Of a stretch of 8,979 bases of DNA, positions 1 to 5,991 are shown piece after piece. The notes beneath the pieces are model-generated. The model worked only from the letters and a program-made list of their open reading frames with translations. It had not been told where the DNA came from and searched no databases. Location of the stretch: the NCBI GenBank assembly GCA_018644745.1, contig JABGPX010000261.1, positions 1 to 8,979 of the forward strand, given 5' to 3'. The stretch's first letter is position 1. Each line of letters opens with the position of its first letter. The DNA comes from Spirochaetales bacterium. GTDB taxonomy: Bacteria; Spirochaetota; Spirochaetia; ARS1246. The translations under genes were made by a program, and so were the position numbers.

Positions 1-66
1 AAGCCCTTTCGCATGGCGGGCTTGATTGAGATCATCACTTCCGTTCTCGATTCTCACAGAAATTAA
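1..66 (+). CDS. C-terminal end of a probable response-regulator receiver domain (partial)
   Basis: Reading from base 1 in frame 1 gives 21 codons and a TAA stop at 64-66. The peptide begins KPFRMAGLIEIITSVLD. A Lys-Pro-Phe followed by a short amphipathic helix is how CheY-like receiver (REC) domains end: the conserved KP sits in the beta5-alpha5 loop next to the phosphorylation site, and alpha5 follows. The protein stops about four residues after that helix. The REC domain is therefore probably the last domain, either of a hybrid histidine kinase or of a stand-alone receiver. The phosphorylated Asp and everything upstream lie outside the window. The assignment rests on a very short piece and is tentative. 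Confidence 0.5.
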   Translation, partial: KPFRMAGLIEIITSVLDSHRN

Positions 67-85
67 GGCGTCGCCCAAACTCGGG

Positions 86-114
86 TTGACAGAAATATAT
101 CAAGACGGCATAAT
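86..114 (+). promoter_or_regulatory. Strong sigma70-type promoter
   Basis: A perfect -35 box, TTGACA (86-91), is separated by exactly 17 bases from CATAAT (109-114), which matches the -10 consensus at five of six positions. Transcription would be expected to start near 121, about 27 bases upstream of the small ORF at 148. It lies just after the stop of the receiver-domain gene and faces the RNHCP-rsgA genes. It is the best promoter-like sequence I see in the window. Confidence 0.7.
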
Positions 115-134
115 AGATTATTCTTTCAGCTCAC

Positions 135-142
135 AAGGAGGG
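135..142 (+). promoter_or_regulatory. Perfect Shine-Dalgarno sequence for the 10-codon ORF
   Basis: AAGGAGGG at 135-142 is complementary to the 3' end of 16S rRNA and lies five bases before the ATG at 148. It is stronger than the ribosome binding sites of the full-length genes here. That argues that the very short ORF after it is really translated, or that a longer gene once started here. Confidence 0.6.
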
Positions 143-147
143 CATTA

Positions 148-180
148 ATGTCGGTATTTGTAAAAGGGATCTCCCGATAG
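148..180 (+). CDS. Candidate 10-residue leader peptide or small ORF
   Basis: The ORF encodes MSVFVKGISR and stops at TAG (178-180). It is supported by context: a near-consensus promoter 34 bases upstream, a predicted start site giving a 27-base 5' leader, and a full Shine-Dalgarno sequence at ideal spacing. The peptide has no run of one amino acid, so it does not look like a classical amino-acid-starvation attenuator. The coding end overlaps a weak possible stem: ATCTCC near 169-174 can pair with GGGGAT near 182-187 using one wobble pair, so translation of the ORF could affect folding. Alternatives are the start of a decayed gene, since the next codons in this frame contain further stops, or a chance ORF. 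No product family is recognised. Confidence 0.4.
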   Translation: MSVFVKGISR

Positions 181-413
181 AGGGGATGAGGCTAATTTAG
201 TACAGACTTTAATTCACCGTACCATATCATTAGTACCTGTCTTCATTCCACTCCGAATTACGCTGTTCCGCATCAGCACCGGCGCTTTCGCGTCAATTTC
301 GGTCTAACTCTTCTGCGAGATCTAAATTCATTAAGACATTCTCAATTTCGTACCTGTAGGCTGGTTGCACCTATTACGGACCTCGCCTCGATTTATCCAT
401 GTGAAAGGAACGT

Positions 414-800
414 ATGTCGAGATCGAACAAAGAAGAAATCAACTACACGGAAACATTTATCTGCAGCCGATGCGGCAGGGCTGCCGCGCCGCCGAATTCA
501 GGATCGATGCATCGAAACCATTGCCCGTTATGCCTCTGGAGTCTACATCTGGACATCCGCCCCGGAGACAGAAGGTCCGGATGCAGGGGCGAGATGGAAC
601 CGATAGGTGTGTGGACCAGAGCGAATCGCGAATGGGCTCTTATCCACCGCTGCTGCAAATGCGGGATTATAAAAACCAACCGCATAGCGGGAGACGATAA
701 CGAAGTGGCGTTGTTTGCGATTGCCGCTCGGCCGATAACCGAGATGCCTTTCCCGAGCAATATAGTTTTTGACAGATTGAAAGAGGAATTATCAACATGA
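414..800 (+). CDS. RNHCP domain-containing zinc-ribbon protein
   Basis: This 128-residue protein matches the RNHCP family (Pfam RNHCP), named after its signature, here RNHCPLCLWS at residues 34-43. Cysteine pairs that could bind zinc are C17/C20 (FICSRCG), C37/C40 and C80/C83 (HRCCKCG), with C57 and C81 as extra cysteines. Other family-like stretches are the PGDRRSGC segment (50-57), NREWALIH (71-78) and NRIAGDDN (89-96). The length equals the domain, so nothing is missing. The start is supported by AAAGGA (404-409) five bases upstream. The molecular function of the family is not known to me. The stop codon overlaps the rsgA start (ATGA, 797-800), so the two are probably translated together. 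I infer a role near ribosomes or RNA, from the zinc ribbons and this coupling only. An overlapping frame from 365 is a shadow. Confidence 0.88.
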   Translation: MSRSNKEEINYTETFICSRCGRAAAPPNSGSMHRNHCPLCLWSLHLDIRPGDRRSGCRGEMEPIGVWTRANREWALIHRCCKCGIIKTNRIAGDDNEVALFAIAARPITEMPFPSNIVFDRLKEELST

Positions 801-1891
801 ACATAAACGACTATGGATGGAACCGCTTCGTCGGATCTCATCCCGAGCTAACGGATAGATTAGCGACAAATACGGAATGCAGGCCGGCCCGGGTGGTCGG
901 AGAATCTTCTCAGCTCTACCGCCTTGTCAGCGATGCCGGTGAAAACTGGGCTATCTTGACCGGCTCTCTTCTCAACAGCTTTACGAAAAAAAGTGATTTC
1001 CCGGCCGTAGGCGACTGGCTCCTGGCAGACATAAAAACCGATCACGAACATTGGATCATACGGGAGACTCTGCCTCGCTATTCAGCGCTTACGCGAAAAA
1101 TACCGGGGAATGTAACCGAAGAACAGGTTCTTGCTTCAAACATAGATTATGTATTTCTGGTAAACGGATTAGATGGCGGACGCAACTTCAACCTGAGAGG
1201 GCTGGAGAGATATATCACGACCGCCTGGGAGAGCGGCGCGGGGCCGGTGGTCATTCTAAACAAGGCCGATCTTTGTGAGGATATCGAAGCAGCGGTACTC
1301 ACCGCGGAATCAGTTGCCGCCGGAGCACCGGTTTTAGCGACAAGTGCGTTAACTGGAGAAGGATTTCCCGCCTTACAAAAGTATGCTGTTCCGGGAACGA
1401 CAATAGTTCTGGTCGGCAGATCGGGGGTCGGTAAGTCATCAATTATCAATCAATTCGCCGGTTCAAATCTGCTGGATACAGGTGCGCAGCGGGAGCAGGA
1501 TCTGCGGGGAAGACATACTACGACCCACAGAGAGCTCATTCGCTTGAGCGCCGGCGCCTTGATTATAGACACTCCAGGTCTGCGGGAACTCCAGCTCTGG
1601 GGAGAAGAGAACACCCTTGGAGCGACGTTTCCGGAAATTGAAGCGCTTTTTGGTGAATGCCGATTCCGTGACTGCAGCCATAGCAATGAACCTGGCTGTG
1701 CGGTCCAACAAGCAGTAGCGTCCGGCGAAATAGAGCAGGCCAGGTTTGAAAGCTATCTCGGAATGCAGCGGGAGTTGAAGTATTTGAAGTCGAAACAGGA
1801 TGTTCAAGCCAGAAAGCAAAAAGAAGCGCGTGGAAAAGCCATCGCCAAGTTCAGCCGCCAGCTGAAAAAAACAGGCAAGCAGTACTTTTGA
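797..1891 (+). CDS. rsgA: Ribosome small subunit-dependent GTPase A
   Basis: RsgA (YjeQ) is a cytoplasmic GTPase that acts late in 30S ribosome assembly and is stimulated by the small subunit. The 364 residues show the family layout: an N-terminal OB-fold region (roughly 30-105), then a circularly permuted GTPase domain with motif order G4-G5-G1-G2-G3. G4 is NKAD (155-158), G5 is SAL (183-185), the P-loop is GRSGVGKSS (207-215), switch I is RGRHTTTH (237-244) and G3 is DTPG (258-261). The C-terminal zinc knuckle is C288-x4-C293-x-H295-x5-C301. A basic tail follows (about 329-361). All key residues are present and the length is normal. The ATG overlaps the stop of the RNHCP gene by four bases, implying translational coupling. 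The Crp-type gene follows after 43 bases and may be co-transcribed. Confidence 0.97.
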   Translation: MNINDYGWNRFVGSHPELTDRLATNTECRPARVVGESSQLYRLVSDAGENWAILTGSLLNSFTKKSDFPAVGDWLLADIKTDHEHWIIRETLPRYSALTRKIPGNVTEEQVLASNIDYVFLVNGLDGGRNFNLRGLERYITTAWESGAGPVVILNKADLCEDIEAAVLTAESVAAGAPVLATSALTGEGFPALQKYAVPGTTIVLVGRSGVGKSSIINQFAGSNLLDTGAQREQDLRGRHTTTHRELIRLSAGALIIDTPGLRELQLWGEENTLGATFPEIEALFGECRFRDCSHSNEPGCAVQQAVASGEIEQARFESYLGMQRELKYLKSKQDVQARKQKEARGKAIAKFSRQLKKTGKQYF

Positions 1892-1934
1892 GCACTCTCT
1901 ATGACAGTTCCGCTGCCCATGATATGCTTCGAAA

Positions 1935-2558
1935 ATGATTGATTTGCCGCTTCAAAGCATGTTCAGCGGCGGTAAGGTAATAGAGCTAACCAGGGGAGAG
2001 ACGCTGCATAGCCCGATGGAACCATGCAGATCTCTCGGCCTGGTTCAGAAAGGGCGTCTGGGTCTTACAAGGTTATTATCTTCAGGCAAATCGATCCTGA
2101 TTAACGACTTCAACCCCGGTGATTTATACGCCGAACTGATAGTCTTTTCCGGCAAAAACTATCCTGGCTGGTTATCGGCGATAGAAAAATCGCGAGTTGT
2201 TGAACTAGATCTAACCAAACTTCTGCTGCTGCTGAAGAACGGCGATGTTCTGTTTTCTTTTTTAGCAGGTATATCCGAGAAAGTTATCAATTTAACCAAC
2301 ACCATAGAAATTCTCTCTCAAAAAACCGTAAAACAAAAAATATCCTATTTCCTTCTCTCGAATCCGGGAGTCGGCATTTCCGACAGTATTTCCGGCCTTG
2401 CCTCCAGACTGGGCTGTTCAAGAGAAGCTCTATCAAGAGCGCTGAGTGAATTGGTGAAGGAAAAAGCGATATCCAGAGATAGGAGCACCATCAGCATTAT
2501 CGACGAGGCGCCCCTGGAAGACATACTCTTTAACGAAAACGCTCCGTCTGGTGCGTAG
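1935..2558 (+). CDS. Crp/Fnr-family transcriptional regulator
   Basis: This 207-residue protein has the Crp/Fnr architecture: an N-terminal cyclic-nucleotide-binding-like beta-roll (about 10-95), a long dimerisation helix (about 96-140) and a winged helix-turn-helix (about 141-190). The recognition helix contains LGCSREALSRAL (159-170), close to the family's CSRE pattern. In the phosphate-binding cassette, Glu67 is kept (GDLYAEL, 62-68), but Pro-Gly (77-78) replaces the Arg-Ser that binds the cAMP phosphate in E. coli Crp. Binding of cAMP is therefore unlikely. The only cysteines are C31 and C161, so there is no Fnr-type iron-sulfur set. The effector is unknown. No good Shine-Dalgarno precedes the ATG at 1935, so the start is the least certain part. 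The gene faces the beta-helix gene tail to tail, with 45 bases between and no obvious terminator. Confidence 0.9.
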   Translation: MIDLPLQSMFSGGKVIELTRGETLHSPMEPCRSLGLVQKGRLGLTRLLSSGKSILINDFNPGDLYAELIVFSGKNYPGWLSAIEKSRVVELDLTKLLLLLKNGDVLFSFLAGISEKVINLTNTIEILSQKTVKQKISYFLLSNPGVGISDSISGLASRLGCSREALSRALSELVKEKAISRDRSTISIIDEAPLEDILFNENAPSGA

Positions 2559-2603
2559 CATAGGCGGCTCCCATAATATGTATAAGGTCAGTAATGTTAG
2601 GTT

Positions 2604-4052
2604 TTATGTTTTCGCACTAATTTCTTTCCGGATTCCGGCTTTTGGATCTTTACTGTCCGTACGAAGCCGGTAATCTCCGGCTGCCTTATCCATAAATGCA
2701 AATTCCCCGATCGCTCCCCGGGCTTCTATTTCCCACTCCTTTTGCATACGTTCGAACTCGGACGGAAGATATGAACAACCGCTTATCAAAGCAAGGCGCT
2801 CTCCAATGTTCTGCCGGTAAATGTTGCCGTCAAGCTGAAACTTCCTCATATCCTCCGACCGGATAATAGAATAGACCGCCGCACCATAAGGCGCTTCGCA
2901 AAAAACGTTGTTCCTAATGTACACCTGCCCGAGCTGTGTGCCGGGATCGATCCGCCAGATGAAGATATGGTGACCGACGTCGATCGGAACAGGTGTGTCA
3001 CCCTTGTGGGTCGGCATATCATCAAGCCGCACCAGTACCGGTTCAGATTCCTCATCCACCACGGTGAATATCTCAGACCGTCTTGGCGGCTTCTCTCCTT
3101 GCATAGAAAAGCCGCCGCCGGAGTTTATACAGGTATTGTATTCAAAATATATTTCTCTCGACGGCTCACGGCACTCATAGGCCGAAAGCCCGCAATCAAT
3201 AAACAGGTTGTCGCGAAAAAAAACGCGCTCCGGAATATTTCGGGTTTCCCCTCCCTGATGAGTCACTCCTGCATCGTAAATGTTATCGAACAGACATCCT
3301 TCTACTGTAACGTCCTGCGCGCCGTCCCAGAGTTCAACCGCATTTCCGAACCGAACGCGATGCTCGAGGCTCCATACCCCCCCTCCGATAAAACGGAAAG
3401 CGCAGTTCCGAATAGTAACATCCACGGGATGAACATCCTGGTAGCCGGCAACCCCTGAGTTCTCAAAACTCAGATCCTCAATAACCACATGATGCTTCCC
3501 TCGGACCAGCCTCCGCACTCCCCAAAGAGCGCACTCGATTGACGACCATGCTTCTCCGGGATTGGAAGGCGAACACAAATACAACTGATGAGCGCTCTGC
3601 TCTGGTTTGATTCCGGGTGCCGATTGACAGCTGATGCCAATCGCCGAGAAAAACCATTCACCAGAATTTTCAAGTTCGTCAATACTCCACCGAAGGTTAC
3701 CGCATGTCGGACCTCCGTCGAAGATAATATTACACACTTCGCTATCAAACAGCTGACTGCATCTCCAGATAGACGGTCGAATCTCGCGCCAAAGGGCAGG
3801 GTCGCCGACGGCTGTCGAGCCGAGAAACGACGGCGCAGGTCCTTCGCCATACGCGCCGTAAGTAACGGGAGCGCTTTCGTCCCCGCCTCGCGTCTCAAGC
3901 ACTCCTCGTATTATGCTTCCGCGTTTAAAAAGTACTGATTCCCCCGCGACCGGATTGAGATGCGACCAGGTCTTTAACGGCTTCGCCGGGGAGATACCGT
4001 CGTTTCCGTCATCACCATCCGCAGAATCGATATACCAAATAAGTTTACTCAT
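2604..4052 (-). CDS. Right-handed parallel beta-helix protein, no signal peptide
   Basis: This 482-residue protein begins with the entry motif of many pectate-lyase-like beta-helix proteins, YIDSADGDDGNDGISPAKPL (7-26). It continues with rungs of a short beta-strand, then Asn/Gly turns and a hydrophobic residue: VVIEDLSFENS (189-199), VTIRNCAFRFI (212-222), VTVEGCLFDNI (248-258), VFFRDNLFIDC (277-287), IYFEYNTCINS (301-311) and VYIRNNVFCEA (377-387). It ends with a typical closing piece, FMDKAAGDYRLRTDS (453-467). Such folds usually bind or cut polysaccharides as lyases, hydrolases or epimerases; I see no catalytic signature that decides which. There is no signal peptide or membrane segment, so it is probably cytoplasmic and may act on imported oligosaccharides. 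AGGAG (4062-4066, - strand) lies nine bases before the ATG. It is transcribed away from the amidohydrolase operon and probably co-regulated with it. Confidence 0.85.
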   Translation of the reverse strand: MSKLIWYIDSADGDDGNDGISPAKPLKTWSHLNPVAGESVLFKRGSIIRGVLETRGGDESAPVTYGAYGEGPAPSFLGSTAVGDPALWREIRPSIWRCSQLFDSEVCNIIFDGGPTCGNLRWSIDELENSGEWFFSAIGISCQSAPGIKPEQSAHQLYLCSPSNPGEAWSSIECALWGVRRLVRGKHHVVIEDLSFENSGVAGYQDVHPVDVTIRNCAFRFIGGGVWSLEHRVRFGNAVELWDGAQDVTVEGCLFDNIYDAGVTHQGGETRNIPERVFFRDNLFIDCGLSAYECREPSREIYFEYNTCINSGGGFSMQGEKPPRRSEIFTVVDEESEPVLVRLDDMPTHKGDTPVPIDVGHHIFIWRIDPGTQLGQVYIRNNVFCEAPYGAAVYSIIRSEDMRKFQLDGNIYRQNIGERLALISGCSYLPSEFERMQKEWEIEARGAIGEFAFMDKAAGDYRLRTDSKDPKAGIRKEISAKT

Positions 4053-4061
4053 CGCTAATTG

Positions 4062-4066
4062 CTCCT
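4062..4066 (-). promoter_or_regulatory. Shine-Dalgarno site of the beta-helix gene
   Basis: AGGAG on the - strand lies nine bases upstream of the start codon at 4052. It supports this start, from which the reading lacks any N-terminal export signal. Confidence 0.6.
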
Positions 4067-4123
4067 ACATTATCAGCAGCGGTGTCAACACGCGGCGGAG
4101 TTTTCTTATATCAATTAAGCATT

Positions 4124-4148
4124 ATGTCGATTATATTCATATTGACAT
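4124..4148. promoter_or_regulatory. Imperfect inverted repeat, candidate operator between divergent units
   Basis: ATGTCGAT (4124-4131) and ATTGACAT (4141-4148) form inverted arms matching at seven of eight positions, with a 9-base spacer, so the arm centres lie 17 bases apart. It sits between the divergent beta-helix gene and the amidohydrolase operon. A consensus -10 for the - strand, TATAAT (4130-4135), lies inside it, and a -10-like TATACT for the + strand (4150-4155) lies just beside it. Neither has a good -35 at standard spacing, which fits regulated promoters. A bound dimeric regulator here could control both units. No regulator gene of a classic sugar-operon family is in the window; the Crp/Fnr-type protein is the only candidate seen, and the arms do not resemble the TGTGA Crp half-site. 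Confidence 0.35.
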
Positions 4149-4186
4149 CTATACTCTACAGTTCAAGCAGGTTATGTTACTAAATC

Positions 4187-5014
4187 ATGATGCGGAAGAG
4201 CTCACCGTCAATAAGAGAAATTAAGGCTATTGATGTCCATGCGCATTACGGGCCGTACTGGAAGGAAGAATCGCCGCTTCTATCCCGTCTGATGAGCTCA
4301 GGGATCGATACTGTAACGGCAAGAGCAAGGACGGCAAACACGGAGATAACATTTGTCTCACCGACCGCCGGTCTCTTGCCGGCAGGAAACAGCGACGCGG
4401 TTTCCTGGAACGAAAAAGCAAATAAAGATACCTTCGGAAAACCGGATTGCAGATTTTGGGTTATTGTCGATCCGAAAAAGGCCGAAACGTATGAGCAGAC
4501 CAAGAGAATGCTAAAGCTGGATCACTGCATTGGCATCAAAATACATCCTGAACAACATGGATATCCAATATCCAAATATGGTAACGACATCTTTTCCTTT
4601 GCCCTCAAACACAAGGCTATAGTTTTGTCTCATAGCGGACAAGAAAAAAGCATGCCCGAGGATATTGCCGGATTTGCCAACGATTTCCCAGGCGTTACTA
4701 TTGTGGCCGCCCATATGGGATACTCCTGGGACCGCAATCCTGCCCATCATGCCGCCGCGGTACAGTTGTCAAAGCATGGAAATTTATATGTTGATACATC
4801 AAGCATGATGAGCATTATGTCTGGTCTTTTGGAATGGACTGTGAAAGAGATTGGTTCAGACCGGCTTCTCTATGGAACGGATTCTCCCCTCTATTTTGCA
4901 CCGGCACAGAGGGCTCGTATCGATTATGCCGAAATCAGCGACCTAGATAAGAAAAAAATCCTCAGGGAAAACGCGCTCCGCCTGTTTGAACCAAAATTAT
5001 TGGAGGGAAAATGA
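4187..5014 (+). CDS. Amidohydrolase-2 family metal-dependent hydrolase
   Basis: This 275-residue protein has the motifs of TIM-barrel metal hydrolases of the amidohydrolase-2 (Pfam PF04909) type. The HxH metal pair is H18/H20 (IDVHAH). Then come GIKIHPE (116-122), H149 in VLSHSGQ, H176 in VAAHMGYSW and the catalytic Asp D232 in LLYGTDSP (227-234). Relatives include lactonases, decarboxylases and amide hydrolases acting on small acids; the substrate here cannot be read from sequence. It is compact, without signal peptide, hence cytoplasmic. The start is uncertain: ATG ATG at 4187-4192 has only a weak AGCAGG about 16 bases upstream, but no other start suits the HxH position. It is the first gene of a three-gene operon, and its stop overlaps the next start (ATGA, 5011-5014). 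Confidence 0.88.
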   Translation: MMRKSSPSIREIKAIDVHAHYGPYWKEESPLLSRLMSSGIDTVTARARTANTEITFVSPTAGLLPAGNSDAVSWNEKANKDTFGKPDCRFWVIVDPKKAETYEQTKRMLKLDHCIGIKIHPEQHGYPISKYGNDIFSFALKHKAIVLSHSGQEKSMPEDIAGFANDFPGVTIVAAHMGYSWDRNPAHHAAAVQLSKHGNLYVDTSSMMSIMSGLLEWTVKEIGSDRLLYGTDSPLYFAPAQRARIDYAEISDLDKKKILRENALRLFEPKLLEGK

Positions 5015-5967
5015 GTAACAAATTGACATCCCAGAGTCTGCAGGGAATTTGGGCGGGACTTACAATGTGTTGGGATGATGAATTCCGATTTGATACGGAA
5101 ACTTATTCCCGGAACATTGAGCGTATGCTCAATGAAAAAGTGTACGGCATGTATACGACCGGCAGTACAGGCGAGTTTTACGCCATCGATTACGATGAAT
5201 ACAAAGATATGGTCGATATTGTCTCCGACTTATGCGGAAAGGCAGCGATGGCGCTGCAGATCGGATGCTGCTCCGACGCAACACATAAAACGATCAAGCT
5301 GCTTGAGTATGCTGCCGGAAAAGAAGCTGTTGGCGGAATTCAAGTTAATATACCTTATTGGATGGAGTTGACCGATCGGGAGCTGATCCAATTCTTCAAA
5401 GACCTGTACAACGCTTGCCCGGACATGCCTCTCATCCATTACAACATCCCTCGAGCAAAAAGATTCCTTACCGGAGATGACTATCTGCGGATAAAGGAGG
5501 CGGCTCCAAATCTGATTGGCTCGAAATTTACTTTTGCAGGAACCTATTTTGGAGAACTGCAGAATGCTATCATCGCGAATCCTGACATCTCATTCTTTGT
5601 GGCGGAAAACTTACTGGTGTCCAGCATGCAGATAGGCGCAAGGGGATGCTACAGCTCAATCGTCGGCACAAATCCGGCAATTACCCTGGGCATGTATGCA
5701 AAATCGGAGGCGCACCAGTGGGATGAAGCCATACAAGTGCAAAACAAGATCAACCGATTTATTACGGATTTCTTTGGTTATATCGAACAACGGGGAGAGG
5801 GATTAATCGATCCGGTCGCTGATAAAGGCATGGGAATCGCTTCAGGGTGTCTTGTTGGGCATCAACGCTGCCGCCCGCCGTACATCGGTTGGAGTAACGA
5901 TACCATCGACGCAGCACGTGATTGGCTTCGCCGAAATTGCCCGGACTTTCTCTTCCCGGCAGATTGA
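5011..5967 (+). CDS. DHDPS/N-acetylneuraminate lyase family aldolase or dehydratase
   Basis: This 318-residue protein is a class I (Schiff-base) TIM-barrel enzyme of the DapA/NanA superfamily. Key parts are the carboxylate-binding loop GSTGEF (51-56), the catalytic Tyr in YNIP (Y144) and the Schiff-base lysine K172 in GSKFTFAGT. A C-terminal RPPYIGW (288-294) follows. Family members cleave or dehydrate 2-keto acids such as N-acetylneuraminate, 2-keto-3-deoxy sugar acids or dehydro-deoxyglucarate, or condense pyruvate in lysine synthesis. Its position between two hydrolases, away from any lysine genes, argues for a catabolic aldolase or dehydratase rather than DapA. The ATG overlaps the amidohydrolase stop by four bases and is preceded by GGAGGG (5002-5007). 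It is slightly longer than E. coli DapA (about 290), mainly at the C-terminus. The substrate is unknown. Confidence 0.9.
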   Translation: MSNKLTSQSLQGIWAGLTMCWDDEFRFDTETYSRNIERMLNEKVYGMYTTGSTGEFYAIDYDEYKDMVDIVSDLCGKAAMALQIGCCSDATHKTIKLLEYAAGKEAVGGIQVNIPYWMELTDRELIQFFKDLYNACPDMPLIHYNIPRAKRFLTGDDYLRIKEAAPNLIGSKFTFAGTYFGELQNAIIANPDISFFVAENLLVSSMQIGARGCYSSIVGTNPAITLGMYAKSEAHQWDEAIQVQNKINRFITDFFGYIEQRGEGLIDPVADKGMGIASGCLVGHQRCRPPYIGWSNDTIDAARDWLRRNCPDFLFPAD

Positions 5968-5991
5968 ACCAAACAAGGGAGAAGACAAAAA

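Larger units (their letters stand above)
67..413. other. 347-base gene-free leader region upstream of the RNHCP-rsgA unit
   Basis: No ORF of normal gene size lies here on either strand. The stretch holds a near-consensus promoter (86-114), a strong ribosome binding site and a 10-codon ORF (148-180), listed separately. The rest, from about 181 to 400, shows no tRNA, no recognised riboswitch and no clear hairpin-plus-U-tract terminator. An octamer, gtacctgt, occurs at 233-240 and again near 350-357. A short - strand reading (230-370) looks slightly protein-like but is broken by a stop; it is discussed as a finding. The region could be a long 5' leader for the downstream genes or a separate small transcript. 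Confidence 0.5.

Noticed and set aside
279..310. Small nested inverted repeats (ACCG/CGGT, GCG/CGC) in the leader region
   Set aside because: Stems of three to four pairs are expected by chance, and no T-tract or known RNA motif goes with them.
365..700. 111-codon ORF on the + strand overlapping the RNHCP gene
   Set aside because: It lies in another frame of a gene with a clear family signature, and its own product is Arg/Pro-rich without recognisable motifs.
443..841. 132-codon ORF on the - strand opposite the RNHCP gene and rsgA start
   Set aside because: It is antisense to two well-supported genes, and its product shows no family motif.
2559..2603. Bidirectional terminator between the convergent Crp-type and beta-helix genes
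   Set aside because: No GC-rich stem followed by a T-tract is visible in these 45 bases; the same is true of 6862-6906.
3470..3898. 142-codon - strand ORF, and overlapping + strand ORFs, within the beta-helix gene
   Set aside because: They are shadow frames of a 482-codon gene with consistent beta-helix rungs and a good ribosome binding site.
4142..4155. TTGACA followed by TATACT as a promoter for the amidohydrolase operon
   Set aside because: The two boxes are only two bases apart, so they cannot form one sigma70 promoter. TATACT may still be a -10 with a weak -35 further upstream.
5011..5967. Calling the aldolase-family gene dapA (lysine biosynthesis) or nanA (sialic acid lyase)
   Set aside because: The catalytic residues are common to the whole superfamily, and no lysine or sialic acid genes are nearby, so neither name is justified.
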